This document shows, in pieces, positions 34,477 to 43,342 of a DNA stretch of 64,000 bases (position 1 is the first letter of the stretch; every line of letters begins with the position of its first letter). The position numbers were made by a program, and so were the translations under genes. The notes under the pieces were generated by a model. It did not search any database, had not been told where the DNA came from, and saw only the letters and a list, made by a program, of their open reading frames with translations. Origin of the DNA: Peptococcaceae bacterium 1109 (lineage in GTDB: Bacteria; Bacillota; Limnochordia; Darwinibacteriales; Darwinibacteriaceae); NCBI GenBank assembly GCA_001028815.1, contig LDJB01000001.1:1052549-1116548 (forward strand), in the 5' to 3' direction.

Positions 34477-37170
34477 TTACACCGGGCTCTGGCTTAAGGC
34501 CTGCAAGACCTGCATACCCATACCGATTCTATACCCTGTAGATACATACACAACTTCCCCCCGGGCGTTAACCGCGAATACAAGCGGGAAATCTCGGGGG
34601 AATGTTTTTCCCAACGCACTTTCCACAAGCCCCACGCCAACGTAGGACCCATCCAAACAGAATACGGTCCCTTGGGGGAGCGTGGGGTAGGCGCCAGGGG
34701 CCAATGAGCTGCTAAGCCGTTCTTCCCCCACAGCCAGCACCACCGCGCAGCCCAGGGATTCGTATTCCTCTCCCAGTTCGCCCAGCTCTTTCAAGAGGTG
34801 CTTGGAAGGCTCCCGATCTGGTTCAATCCAGGCAAGAAGCATACCCTTTGCCCACGTGTCCGGAGTAACCTGCACTGCCTTTCCGGAAACCTCATGCAGC
34901 GCCAGTTCCCCCATGTACCCTAGGCTGTCCCCCTGGAGAGCATCGCTCTGCAGGGCCAAGGGGACCGTTCTTGTTTCTCCCGGACGAAGATAGAAGGGCT
35001 GTACCCACCCGCGCACACTCCCATCGGGGAGGCGCAGGCCAACGGTAAGCCAGTAGTAACCTGGACGGGCCTCCAGTAGATCGGAGAAACCTACCTCATC
35101 AAAGCTCGCTTCATCCAAGTCCCGAAACCGCAGAACCTGGAATGTGTTGTTCGTTAAGCGGGATAGGGCGAAGTGACGGTAGTACTCCAGTTGGCTGGCG
35201 GCATCACCCTGCCGGGTGAGGTGGATTACCCCAGCCTGGGCTTGCCCGTCCGGTTCTACCCTTTCCCTCCCCAAACGCACATCTACCCAAGCCCCTCCCT
35301 GGCGGAACTGGGGCCTGCGGCCTATTGGGTCGAGCCGCGCTGGTATGCCGAAGCTCCGCGCCATGGCCACGAACAAGATCTCCTTAGCGTGAATGTCGCC
35401 GATGCCAAGCTCATACACACCCCGCGGCGTCGGGAAACCACGCACCGCTCTTAAAGGCACTTCCCGGATGTTCTGCCTAATCCAACGGGCGATCCTGGCT
35501 GGGTCCTTCCTGAACTCTCCCTGCTGCTTTGCGCTGAAGGCAGAGCGGAAGAAAGCTCTATAGGCCCGAATGGGTTCCAAAGATATGCGAGGACAGAGGA
35601 CGTAATGGGCGAAATCTTGGCCTGAGCAGCCCTTCTGCTCAAGGAGGGCATACTCAAGGTGATCCATGAGTATCTCCCCGGTACTATCGGTGAGGTCCTT
35701 AGGGGAAAGAACCTGCAAGATCCTGAGGGCCCACTGGCCGTATCTCGGCCCCACTTCCCTAAGGAACTCGGCCATGGGCCCGCTGTTGCCCCGTGCTTTC
35801 CCGAGGATGTCTACCACAGCCCCTTCATCGAAGCCCAGTTCCTCGGCGAGGGCCCGAGCCTCACCTTCCCTCAAAAAGGTAGCCTCATAGGCAGTGCGAA
35901 CCTCATCTTCGTACTTCAACCTGGCGTTATTCGCAGCCCGCTCCGCCTCTGTGACTGGGGGTTCTTCCCCAGGGATCTCCGGTGGAGGGGCCATCGTAAA
36001 CTGGAAGCCCTCTGAAGGCGGCTCGGAACAAAGGACTACTTCCGCACTGAACTCGCTGCCCTTTACCAGGGAATACCCCCAGCCTGCTGGGCTGGATGCA
36101 AAGGCCATGAGATCGCCCCGGCCGGTGCTAAGGCGAGCTTCACCTTGGTGATCGCTGGTAAGGCGTGCAAGGGTGGAAAAGCGCCCGAAGTTGAACACCT
36201 GGAATTCCACAGCTGCTCTAGGGACGCCCCGGCCCGATTCATCCTTGACCGCCACGGTCAACTCCCGTGTGGGAGCATAGCGGCTAGTCAGGTTGAGTTC
36301 GGTGAAATCTCCACATACCTGGACCCTAGGTTCAGGCCCGTCGTAGATCCGGCCCGGCACCCGGGTGTGGACTAGCATTGCCCGCTGGGCGGGCCCGGAG
36401 AACCACCCCATATTGAGCTTCGGTTCCGGTTCGCAGGCGCCCAGGAAGCCCCACTCTCCATCAGCCCAAGCCTCAACCCAGGCGTGGTTGCTGTCTGTGT
36501 GGGCCCAGCGGGGGGCGTAGCACTGCCTAGCAGGGATGCACAGGCTCCGTAGGGCCGCCACCACCAAGGCCGACTCTTCCCCGCAGCGTCCCTTAGCCTT
36601 TCGAATCACCGTCAAGGGAGAGGCAGTGCGGGGATCCGCCGGCTCATAGGTGGCCTTCTCATGGGCCCAGTGGTTCACCTCGAGAATGGCTTCCCCCATT
36701 GACATCCCCTTGGTCCGGCCTAAGAGCCCTTCCAGGAAGTAAGGACGGTAGTCCTCCAGGGTTTCAATACTGATGCGAGGCGGCAAAACGAAGTGGAGGA
36801 ATAGGTTTCCGGGCACCTTCCGCCCCCACGGAGTAATCTCCCGCGCCCTAAGGGCATTCCGTACGTGGCTTAGGAATAGCTCGCCGTGGTAATCCGCAAG
36901 ATCTGTTAAGGTCATGTAGGCGTAGAGGAACTTCAGCGCTGTGATTTCTTCCTCATCCGTAAGCTCCTCAAACACGCTAAAGAGGGCTCCCCACCGCCTA
37001 TGTGCTAACCTTTGTTTCCACTGAAAGCTCTGTTCTATCTCCCCCATACTGGCATCGCTTAGCTGAAACGGGTTCAACCCCACTTCCTCCTTCCAGGCCA
37101 GCCCATGCGCGGGGCCTTCCCACAGGACTTCTACCCAACAAGGCACTTCCCTCCCCCACTGCAGGTACAA
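34477..37170 (-). CDS. Duplicated transglutaminase-like protein with thioredoxin-like C-terminus
   Basis: 897 residues without a signal peptide. Copy 1 (about 45-260) has the transglutaminase-like Cys in RKAKGRCGEESALVVAALRS and His in DSNHAWVEAWADGEW. A CNA-B/carboxypeptidase regulatory-like beta domain follows (about 300-370). Copy 2 (about 470-640) repeats the layout (YVLCPRISLEPIRAYRAFFR against FVLPPRISIETLEDYRPYFL) but its Cys is replaced in YELGIGDIHAKEILFVAMAR. The tail (about 760-890) resembles a thioredoxin fold lacking CXXC (GTVFCLDGSYVGVGLVESAL). The nominal TTG start lies right at the T-run of an upstream terminator, so a start further in (for example TTG at about 37077 with AAGGAGG, or ATG at 37047) is likely. 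Confidence 0.8.
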   Translation of the reverse strand: MYLQWGREVPCWVEVLWEGPAHGLAWKEEVGLNPFQLSDASMGEIEQSFQWKQRLAHRRWGALFSVFEELTDEEEITALKFLYAYMTLTDLADYHGELFLSHVRNALRAREITPWGRKVPGNLFLHFVLPPRISIETLEDYRPYFLEGLLGRTKGMSMGEAILEVNHWAHEKATYEPADPRTASPLTVIRKAKGRCGEESALVVAALRSLCIPARQCYAPRWAHTDSNHAWVEAWADGEWGFLGACEPEPKLNMGWFSGPAQRAMLVHTRVPGRIYDGPEPRVQVCGDFTELNLTSRYAPTRELTVAVKDESGRGVPRAAVEFQVFNFGRFSTLARLTSDHQGEARLSTGRGDLMAFASSPAGWGYSLVKGSEFSAEVVLCSEPPSEGFQFTMAPPPEIPGEEPPVTEAERAANNARLKYEDEVRTAYEATFLREGEARALAEELGFDEGAVVDILGKARGNSGPMAEFLREVGPRYGQWALRILQVLSPKDLTDSTGEILMDHLEYALLEQKGCSGQDFAHYVLCPRISLEPIRAYRAFFRSAFSAKQQGEFRKDPARIARWIRQNIREVPLRAVRGFPTPRGVYELGIGDIHAKEILFVAMARSFGIPARLDPIGRRPQFRQGGAWVDVRLGRERVEPDGQAQAGVIHLTRQGDAASQLEYYRHFALSRLTNNTFQVLRFRDLDEASFDEVGFSDLLEARPGYYWLTVGLRLPDGSVRGWVQPFYLRPGETRTVPLALQSDALQGDSLGYMGELALHEVSGKAVQVTPDTWAKGMLLAWIEPDREPSKHLLKELGELGEEYESLGCAVVLAVGEERLSSSLAPGAYPTLPQGTVFCLDGSYVGVGLVESALGKTFPRDFPLVFAVNARGEVVYVSTGYRIGMGMQVLQALSQSPV

Positions 37171-37197
37171 AAAACCGGAGCCCTACGGGCTCCGGCG
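37168..37197 (-). terminator. Terminator of the ccm operon
   Basis: Stem CCGGAGCCC/GGGCTCCGG (perfect 9 bp, three-base loop) followed by TTTTTTG on the minus strand, directly after the ccmD stop codon. Confidence 0.9.
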
Positions 37198-37199
37198 CT

Positions 37200-37340
37200 C
37201 TATCTCTGACTCTGTTGTTGTACCAACTCTTCCAAGAGGCTGAGCTCCTGTTCGAGCTTGTCCTGCCCTCTTTTAATGGCTGCTGTATAAAGGAAAATAG
37301 CCGCCCAGATGATGATATAGCCTGCGAGGAAAAATGTCAT
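37200..37340 (-). CDS. ccmD: CcmD-like haem exporter small subunit
   Basis: A 46-residue protein beginning MTFFLAGYIIIWAAIFLYTA, one membrane segment followed by a charged helical tail (KRGQDKLEQELSLLEELVQQ). Size, topology and position right after ccmC identify it as CcmD, which stabilises the CcmABC-E haem-transfer complex. ATG at 37340; stop at 37200-37202; 31 bases after ccmC; followed by the operon terminator. Confidence 0.82.
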   Translation of the reverse strand: MTFFLAGYIIIWAAIFLYTAAIKRGQDKLEQELSLLEELVQQQSQR

Positions 37341-37371
37341 CCCAATCCCCCTTCTTCCAGAATGAACGGCC

Positions 37372-38043
37372 TCAGGCAAAGAGCTGCGCCTTGAGGCGCT
37401 TAACCCTGTGCTTGAGGGATATTGATCCCATGCGTATCCTAAGCAGATGTATATAGAGCAGTGAAAATACCGCTACGCTGAGGAACATCGCTGTCCTCAT
37501 TTTCGGAGTCAGACCAATCCCTTCAGTGGAGATTACCACAGGGTGGATGGAGCGCCACCAGCGGGTAGAGAAAAAGACCAAGGGGACATTCATAAAACAG
37601 ATGATCCCATATACCGCCGCGAGGCGCTTGCGAGTGTCTGTGACGTCACCTCCGTGAAGAGCGATGTATGCGACGTACATGAACCACAAGACTAGTGTAG
37701 TTGTGAGCCTTGGATCCCATGTCCACCACGTATTCCAGATAGGATACGCCCACAGGGGGCCGGTGAGCAGAGTACAGCTGATAAACACTGTCCCGATTTC
37801 CGCAGAGGCCAGAGCCAAGTTGCTGGCCTGGTCCGTGCGTTTCCATAGGTAATGAATACTGGCGCCGCATACAACCGCGAGAGCCAACAACCCAACCCAA
37901 GCTGAGGCAACGTGGAAGTAAAACACCTTTTGGACAATCCCCATAGTCTTCTCCACAGGGGCATAGAAGACAATTACCCACATGTTTATGAGTATGATCA
38001 GCGTTAAGGCCCAAAAAACAGGGCTCTTCAGTCCGTGTTGCAT
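37372..38043 (-). CDS. ccmC: Cytochrome c maturation protein CcmC (haem handling)
   Basis: A 223-residue membrane protein with six segments. The tryptophan-rich haem-binding WWD loop is YPIWNTWWTWDPRLTTTLVL, flanked by His ligands in FYFHVASAWVG and SIHPVVIST. CcmC loads haem onto CcmE at the outer face of the membrane. Directly follows ccmB with a three-base gap and precedes ccmD. Confidence 0.95.
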   Translation of the reverse strand: MQHGLKSPVFWALTLIILINMWVIVFYAPVEKTMGIVQKVFYFHVASAWVGLLALAVVCGASIHYLWKRTDQASNLALASAEIGTVFISCTLLTGPLWAYPIWNTWWTWDPRLTTTLVLWFMYVAYIALHGGDVTDTRKRLAAVYGIICFMNVPLVFFSTRWWRSIHPVVISTEGIGLTPKMRTAMFLSVAVFSLLYIHLLRIRMGSISLKHRVKRLKAQLFA

Positions 38044-38046
38044 GGG

Positions 38047-38736
38047 CTAACCCTCCAAGATGTAGTCAAAGAGCAGCAAAGGAATTACTGTAAACAGAAG
38101 ATCGAAGATCATGAGCAAGTAGAGCCACCCCAGGACGCTCTGCCTGTCCCCCGCCAGTGCCCCTTGGGTGCAAAGAATGGCCCCGATGAGCACAGGAATC
38201 AACAGCGGAAAAGCTAGAATCGGGAACAGCAGCCGAGCGCCGGCAAGCTGCACCGTGATGGCATTTAGCAGTGTGCCCACCGCAGCCAAGCCCCAGCTCC
38301 CAAAAAAGATCGCGGCCAACAGAAAGAGGACATCCGCTTTACGCCACGCCACGCTAATGAAAACCCACAACAGGGGCACGACCACAGCCTCCAGTAGAAG
38401 CAAAACAGTGAGGCTGAAGAGGAACTTCGCGTAAAACAGAATGCTGCGATCGCCCGCGGCCAGCAGGAGAGCGTCCAAAGCGCCGCTGTCCACTTCCTTG
38501 GCAAAGGAGCGCTGGAGGGCTAAGACTGCCATAAAGAAGATGCTCACCCAAAGGACTGCAGGAAACACATCATTGGTGGAGACGTCCACGAGCTGGAGGG
38601 CAAAACTGGTCACAAACACCAGCATGATGCCAAATACAACTGTGGAGAGGAGGTGATCTGTGGTGCGGAACTCATCAGTGAGGTCCTTGCGGTAAATCAG
38701 CCAAGCTTTGCGCCAGAAGCTAGGCACTGCTCCCAC
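38047..38736 (-). CDS. ccmB: Haem exporter permease CcmB
   Basis: 229 residues, six hydrophobic segments. YRKDLTDEFRTTDHLLSTVV and LQRSFAKEVDSGALDALLLA are conserved CcmB segments, with the last helices containing LLFPILAFPLLIPVLIGA. It forms the CcmAB ABC unit that releases holo-CcmE. The gene overlaps the end of ccmA. The start is GTG (38736 or 38727). Confidence 0.95.
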   Translation of the reverse strand: MGAVPSFWRKAWLIYRKDLTDEFRTTDHLLSTVVFGIMLVFVTSFALQLVDVSTNDVFPAVLWVSIFFMAVLALQRSFAKEVDSGALDALLLAAGDRSILFYAKFLFSLTVLLLLEAVVVPLLWVFISVAWRKADVLFLLAAIFFGSWGLAAVGTLLNAITVQLAGARLLFPILAFPLLIPVLIGAILCTQGALAGDRQSVLGWLYLLMIFDLLFTVIPLLLFDYILEG

Positions 38737-39343
38737 CCCCCTCCACTATGCGCCCGTCTTCCAACCTGAGTTCCCGGTATCCCAGCCCTGCGAAATTCTG
38801 CAGCTCATGGGTGATGGCAAGTTGGATCGTAACCTCACGGCACGCTGTAATCACTTCCCGCAGGACTTCTCGGCCGCCCGCATCTAAGCTCGTGAAAGGC
38901 TCATCGTACAACAACAAGGCAGGCTCAGCCATGAGAGCCCGGGCGATAGCCAAACGCTGCTGCATCCCTCGGGATAAATTCGCCGCCTTCTCCAACCGGT
39001 AAAACCACAAACCCACGAGCTCTAGGAGTTCCTGGAACCGGCCTTGGCTCGGGGCCCCGTACATCTCCCCAAAGAAGGCCAGGTTCTCTTGGACAGATAG
39101 GTTGGGATAGAGCATGGGCTGGTGAGCCACATACCCGATCCTGCCCCCTTTCCACAAAACCTCTCCCCCGCTTTTGGGAGTAAGGCCTGCCAGGATGCGG
39201 AGCAAAGTGGTTTTGCCCGCACCATTGGGGCCGGTAATGACCACAAGCTCCCCTGGCTCCGCCTGGAATGAGACATCCTTCAGGACCTGCTTGTGTCCGA
39301 GCTCCTTCTTAAGATGCTTGACGGTTAGGACGTCCTTTGCCAC
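38720..39343 (-). CDS. ccmA: Haem exporter ATPase CcmA
   Basis: A 207-residue ABC ATPase. Walker A GPNGAGKTTLLRILAGLTP, signature LSRGMQQRLAIARALM (LSRG in place of LSGG, common in CcmA), Walker B ALLLYDEPFTSLDAGG, and H-loop LAITHELQN. GTG at 39343 is chosen, with AGGTGAAAGCCCG upstream, inside the end of ccmF. The frame extending to 39424 would add 27 non-homologous residues. Confidence 0.95.
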   Translation of the reverse strand: MAKDVLTVKHLKKELGHKQVLKDVSFQAEPGELVVITGPNGAGKTTLLRILAGLTPKSGGEVLWKGGRIGYVAHQPMLYPNLSVQENLAFFGEMYGAPSQGRFQELLELVGLWFYRLEKAANLSRGMQQRLAIARALMAEPALLLYDEPFTSLDAGGREVLREVITACREVTIQLAITHELQNFAGLGYRELRLEDGRIVEGGGSSA

Positions 39344-41238
39344 CGGGCTTTCACCTGCTTGTGTAGTTTCCCTACCGATGCTAGGCGGAAAAGGGATAGA
39401 GCTGCCCCAAAATAGGCAAGCCATGCACCGAACCAGATCCAGCTCACCAAAGCAAAGCGCTCAAGGTGCAACTGGGCAGCTTGGCCTTCCCACCCTGCAA
39501 GGTTAAGGTACAGATCTTCCTTAATGGTACTGAACACCCCCACCTTTGTAGAGGGCTGAGTGCGGTTTTCCCAAAAGGTCTTCGCGGAAGCGAGCTCGCC
39601 CACGGAAGTCCCGTTCCGAGCGAGGCTGAGCGTTGTGCTCACCGTATAGCGATCCACCCCGTAACGGGTGGTCAGCCCAGTGTAGCCCACCTGGTACTCG
39701 CCGAAGTGGAATACCTCGCCTGGCTCTACAGAGATAAAGATCTCGTCAGTGAATACGGAGGAACCAGCCACCCCTACCAGCATGAGCAAGACGCCAACGT
39801 GAACCGCTGTACTTCCCAGCTTGAAGCCTTTCTCACCTGGCCAAACAAGGGAACCGAGGTGCGCGGCAAGCCCCAAGGCAGCAATAGCAAATGCCGCGCT
39901 CACGGCAAGCCCTCCGCCCGCTGCAACATAAACGTAGAGCCCCGTTAAGGCTCCTAGGAGGACGGGGATGCCCGCAGCTCTAAGCAGCGGCCGCAGCCCC
40001 CTCCCCCCTTTAGCTAAGACCGGGGATAAGGCCATCAGTGCGAATAGGACAAGAAAGAGCGGAACTGTAACTTGGTTGAAGAAGCTTTCGTCCAGCACGA
40101 TTTCCCGTCCCACAACGGCTCGGGACAGCAGGGGAAACATGGTGCCAAACAGAACTCCGGCCAGGAGAAGTAAGAGCAGCACAACGCCCCCTTGAACTCC
40201 CCATCCAAGGAGCCCATGAAAGCCTACCTGTCCGTGCCCATCGCCCCTAAAGGCGCCTCTTCGCCAGTAGGCCAAAGCTGAGGCGAAAATGAGAATGGCC
40301 GCGAGCACTGCCATAAAGATAGGGCCCAAGGGCCCGCCTGAGAACGCATGGACAGAGTCAAGCACCCCGCCTCTGGTTAAGAAGGTGGCAAAAATGGTGA
40401 GTGCAAAGGAGAGGACGATTAGAATGTAGCTCCAAACCTTCCGGCCGGGGTATCCCTTGCTGAGCTGCAAAGTGAGGACAAGGGCTGTCCCCGTTAGCCA
40501 AGGAAAGAGGGACGCATTTTCCACCGGATCCCAAGCCCAGTACCCGCCCCACCCTAGTTCGTTATAGGCCCACTGGCCACCGGTGACGATCCCCGCCGTT
40601 AAGAACAGCCACGCAAAGAGGGCCCACGGCCGAGACAGCTCAAGCCAAGCATCAAAGCGGCCCCCCGCCCACAGCTGGGCCACGGTAACAGCAAAGGGGA
40701 CGGCAAACCCGCTGAATCCCAGAAACAACAAAGGCGGGTGCACCACCATGCCCAGGCTCTGCAGCATGGGATTAAGCCCTGAGCCGTTATAGGGAGGGTT
40801 TTGCAGCACTTCAAACGGTGAGATAACAAAGACGAGTAAGAGCATAAACAAGAGCCGTACAGAGTTGATAACCACATTGACGGGCACATCCAGCCCCACT
40901 TCTCTTAAGCCGCGAGACTTCTGAACAGCAATGGTGAAGAGGGACATGATGAAAAGCCACAAAAGCAAAGAGCCGCTCTGTCCCGCCCACAAACCGCTCA
41001 CCTTATAGATGAGAGACAGACTCCGGGCGGAGTTACGGGCAACGTAGGCTAAGCGAAAGTCGCTAGTGACAAAGGCAGCCACCAGTGCTAAGGTGCTGAT
41101 CACCACCGCGGCAACAGAAAGGGAACTAGCCCTGCGGGCAAGTTTGTGCCTGGCAGCTTCAGGCCGAGTTCCCGCATATAGCGCCAGCAAAGTAAAGGCG
41201 CATGAAAGATACAAGGAAATGAGTCCAAGGTAGTGCAC
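39325..41238 (-). CDS. ccmF: Cytochrome c haem lyase subunit CcmF
   Basis: A 637-residue polytopic protein. The WWD haem-handling motif is LGWGGYWAWDPVENASLFPW, preceded by GSLLLWLF and followed by YPGRKVWSYILIVLSF-like segments typical of CcmF. It attaches haem from CcmE to apocytochrome c. It starts at GTG 41238, one base overlapping the ccmE stop (TAGTG). No CcmH or CcmG gene accompanies it, so thioreduction must be supplied elsewhere or be unnecessary. Confidence 0.95.
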   Translation of the reverse strand: MHYLGLISLYLSCAFTLLALYAGTRPEAARHKLARRASSLSVAAVVISTLALVAAFVTSDFRLAYVARNSARSLSLIYKVSGLWAGQSGSLLLWLFIMSLFTIAVQKSRGLREVGLDVPVNVVINSVRLLFMLLLVFVISPFEVLQNPPYNGSGLNPMLQSLGMVVHPPLLFLGFSGFAVPFAVTVAQLWAGGRFDAWLELSRPWALFAWLFLTAGIVTGGQWAYNELGWGGYWAWDPVENASLFPWLTGTALVLTLQLSKGYPGRKVWSYILIVLSFALTIFATFLTRGGVLDSVHAFSGGPLGPIFMAVLAAILIFASALAYWRRGAFRGDGHGQVGFHGLLGWGVQGGVVLLLLLLAGVLFGTMFPLLSRAVVGREIVLDESFFNQVTVPLFLVLFALMALSPVLAKGGRGLRPLLRAAGIPVLLGALTGLYVYVAAGGGLAVSAAFAIAALGLAAHLGSLVWPGEKGFKLGSTAVHVGVLLMLVGVAGSSVFTDEIFISVEPGEVFHFGEYQVGYTGLTTRYGVDRYTVSTTLSLARNGTSVGELASAKTFWENRTQPSTKVGVFSTIKEDLYLNLAGWEGQAAQLHLERFALVSWIWFGAWLAYFGAALSLFRLASVGKLHKQVKARWQRTS

Positions 41239-41624
41239 TATTCTTCTCCTTCATACTTGGATGGGCACTGCAGCATCAACTTACTCACCACAAACTTCCC
41301 TTGGGCGTTGAACTTCCCTTCTACGATTACCTCTTCCGCATGGTGGAAGTTGTCCGGGAGCACTCCCTCGTAAGCCGCTTCCACCTGGGAATCCTCATCC
41401 GCAAGGGCAAACTCCAGCAGCGGAATGGTGGAGTTGTAGCTCACACTGTCTTTGACTAGCTGCCCCTTGAGGCGCAGTTTCTGATCCTGAACTTCCTGGG
41501 CCTGAGCCTCGGAGATGGTGTAGTAGTAAGCCGCTGAGTTCTCAAAGGCCCGCAAGGCAAGCCAGCCCAGGGCAAGTACTGGTAGGAGGGCAAGAACAAC
41601 TACCTTTACCTTCTTATTTGCCAT
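41238..41624 (-). CDS. ccmE: Haem chaperone CcmE, CXXXY variant
   Basis: 128 residues: an N-terminal anchor (VKVVVLALLPVLALGWLAL) and an OB-fold barrel (KLRLKGQLVKDSVSY, VEAAYEGVLPDNFHHAEEVI, VEGKFNAQGKFVVSKLMLQC). The haem-attachment site reads C120-P-S-K-Y124. Classical CcmE uses His in HXXXY; CXXXY is known from archaea and some sulfate reducers. Start ATG at 41624 has GAGGTGGG upstream. Lies between the cytochrome gene and ccmF. Confidence 0.93.
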   Translation of the reverse strand: MANKKVKVVVLALLPVLALGWLALRAFENSAAYYYTISEAQAQEVQDQKLRLKGQLVKDSVSYNSTIPLLEFALADEDSQVEAAYEGVLPDNFHHAEEVIVEGKFNAQGKFVVSKLMLQCPSKYEGEE

Positions 41625-41712
41625 AAACTTCCCACCTCGCATTTTGGCACATGCTTTACAGGGAACTGAGGAAAGCGCGGGATGCGCTTTCCTCAGCGGA
41701 GGTTGTCATGCC

Positions 41713-42459
41713 TTAGTGACCCTCATGGCAGCCTTTGCAGTCCATCTTGCCTAAGGTATCATCGGCGTATCCGCCTACGTGGCAGTCGAAGCATGCCTTG
41801 GTTTCTTCAGACATCTCATAGGCTGGCACGAAGGTACCCGCGAGCATCTCGTTCATGTACATCGCGGCTTGTGCCGCAACATCACCAGTTAATGCTGCGC
41901 AGCGGGGGCCTCTCTCGCTGGACTTCTTACCGGAGACCTTACACCAGTTAGCAATGGACGCATGGCAAAGGGGGTTCCCTGCAACACTGCGGTGCTCAAT
42001 GCTTAGGGGCAGGGCTGTAGTGCTGTACCATCCCATGAGTTCGTTAACGATTGCGGTCATGGCTTGCCCACCGAAAACTAAAGAAACAGCGGCAGCTGAA
42101 CCATTGATGGCGCCGCACAGGGTGCCCCAGCCTACGCCTCCGCCTTTACCAAAGTTCAGTACTTGTGATGGCACAAAGCTGAAGGGCTCACCCAGTTCTT
42201 CAATGAGGGCCTTGAACGCGCCTTCCGCGCAGCCCAGGCCTTGATTGTAGTACTCGATACCTTTCGCACGCACTCTCTCCACATCAAGGGGCTTATCGAA
42301 GTAATCTGTCCACGGATACTCAGGCAAATCCACCGTGGCCCCTTCTGCCTTGGGGGCGAGAATCCCCAGGCCGCTAGTGGCCAAGGCAATTCCTGCCGCG
42401 GCTCCTCCAGCACTGACCAGGAAATCTCTCCTTGTTAGTACTTTCTTCTTTGCTTCCAT
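41713..42459 (-). CDS. Tat-exported dihaem split-Soret-type cytochrome c (C_GCAxxG_C_C family)
   Basis: 248 residues. The Tat signal is LTRRDFLVSAGGAAAGIALA, with cleavage near AEGA. The body has the Cys-rich pattern GLGCAEGAF, GTLCGAINGS, NPLCHASIANWC and PRCAALTGD of the C_GCAxxG_C_C family, known from split-Soret cytochrome. Two haem sites, CFDCH (223-227) and CKGCH (241-245), lie at the C-terminus. It is the obvious client of the adjacent Ccm proteins and of TatA/TatC. The ATG follows GGAGGC. The role is periplasm-side electron transfer; the partner is unknown. Confidence 0.88.
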   Translation of the reverse strand: MEAKKKVLTRRDFLVSAGGAAAGIALATSGLGILAPKAEGATVDLPEYPWTDYFDKPLDVERVRAKGIEYYNQGLGCAEGAFKALIEELGEPFSFVPSQVLNFGKGGGVGWGTLCGAINGSAAAVSLVFGGQAMTAIVNELMGWYSTTALPLSIEHRSVAGNPLCHASIANWCKVSGKKSSERGPRCAALTGDVAAQAAMYMNEMLAGTFVPAYEMSEETKACFDCHVGGYADDTLGKMDCKGCHEGH

Positions 42460-42578
42460 TTACATACGCCTCCGTTTTATTTATTACATCTGTAAGCAAA
42501 GATGTCTAAAGTAAGTTGTACTAAACTCACCATTGTTATTGTTCTAACGTTCACAACCCCGGGCAAAAAAGAACACGC

Positions 42579-43325
42579 TTACCTATCTTGCACCTGCCTC
42601 TTGCGGACTATAAGCTTTGCCAAGAGGATACTAGCCTCGTAGAGGATCAACATGGGCAAAGCCATTAACGCCTGAGAAATCACATCTGGCGGGGTGAGGA
42701 CCGCAGCAACAATCACGATGGCCAGAATGAAGTACTTCCTATAACGCACCAGCGTCTCAGGACTAATGATTCCCGCACTGGTAAGTATGAGCACGATCAG
42801 CGGAAGCTGGAACACGACACCAAAAGGTAGGACCAAACCGAGGACGAACGAAACATAGCTGCCAATCGAGATCATGGGCGACAAAGACTCGGTACCAAAG
42901 CCAAGGAAAAACGCATAGGCCAAGGGCATAATTACCTTATACGCAAAGACAACCCCTACCGCAAACATAGCCACAGCTAAGGGTAAGCCCACGTACAAGA
43001 TACGCTTCTCTTTTTCTAGCAGGCCTGGTACTACAAAGCGAATCCCGTGGTACAAGATGACAGGGGAACTTACAATGATCCCCACGATCAAAGCTACTTT
43101 CAGGTGCACAAAAAAAGCCTCTCCGGGATACAGGTAAACAAGCTCACCTGGAAGCTTCGTAATAAACCCCACGATGGGAGGGGAATAGTAAAAACCCACC
43201 ACCACTGCGGCAAGCAAAGTGAGAGCACTGATTATGATCCTGCGTCTCAGTTCCGCCAAATGCTCAACAAGAGTCATGCCTTCTTTACCGCTATGACCTT
43301 TACGCCGCCACTTCAACATACACAT
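42579..43325 (-). CDS. tatC: Twin-arginine translocase subunit TatC
   Basis: 248 residues with six membrane segments. The N-terminal signature MTLVEHLAELRRRIIISALT and FLGFGTESLSPMISIGSYVS are typical. TatC recognises the RR signal peptide. It sits between tatA and the gene for a Tat-dependent cytochrome, giving the export route and its substrate in one cluster. The start could be either of two near ATGs (43325, 43319), with weak upstream sites. Confidence 0.95.
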   Translation of the reverse strand: MCMLKWRRKGHSGKEGMTLVEHLAELRRRIIISALTLLAAVVVGFYYSPPIVGFITKLPGELVYLYPGEAFFVHLKVALIVGIIVSSPVILYHGIRFVVPGLLEKEKRILYVGLPLAVAMFAVGVVFAYKVIMPLAYAFFLGFGTESLSPMISIGSYVSFVLGLVLPFGVVFQLPLIVLILTSAGIISPETLVRYRKYFILAIVIVAAVLTPPDVISQALMALPMLILYEASILLAKLIVRKRQVQDR

Positions 43326-43342
43326 CCACCAACCTAGGCCAT

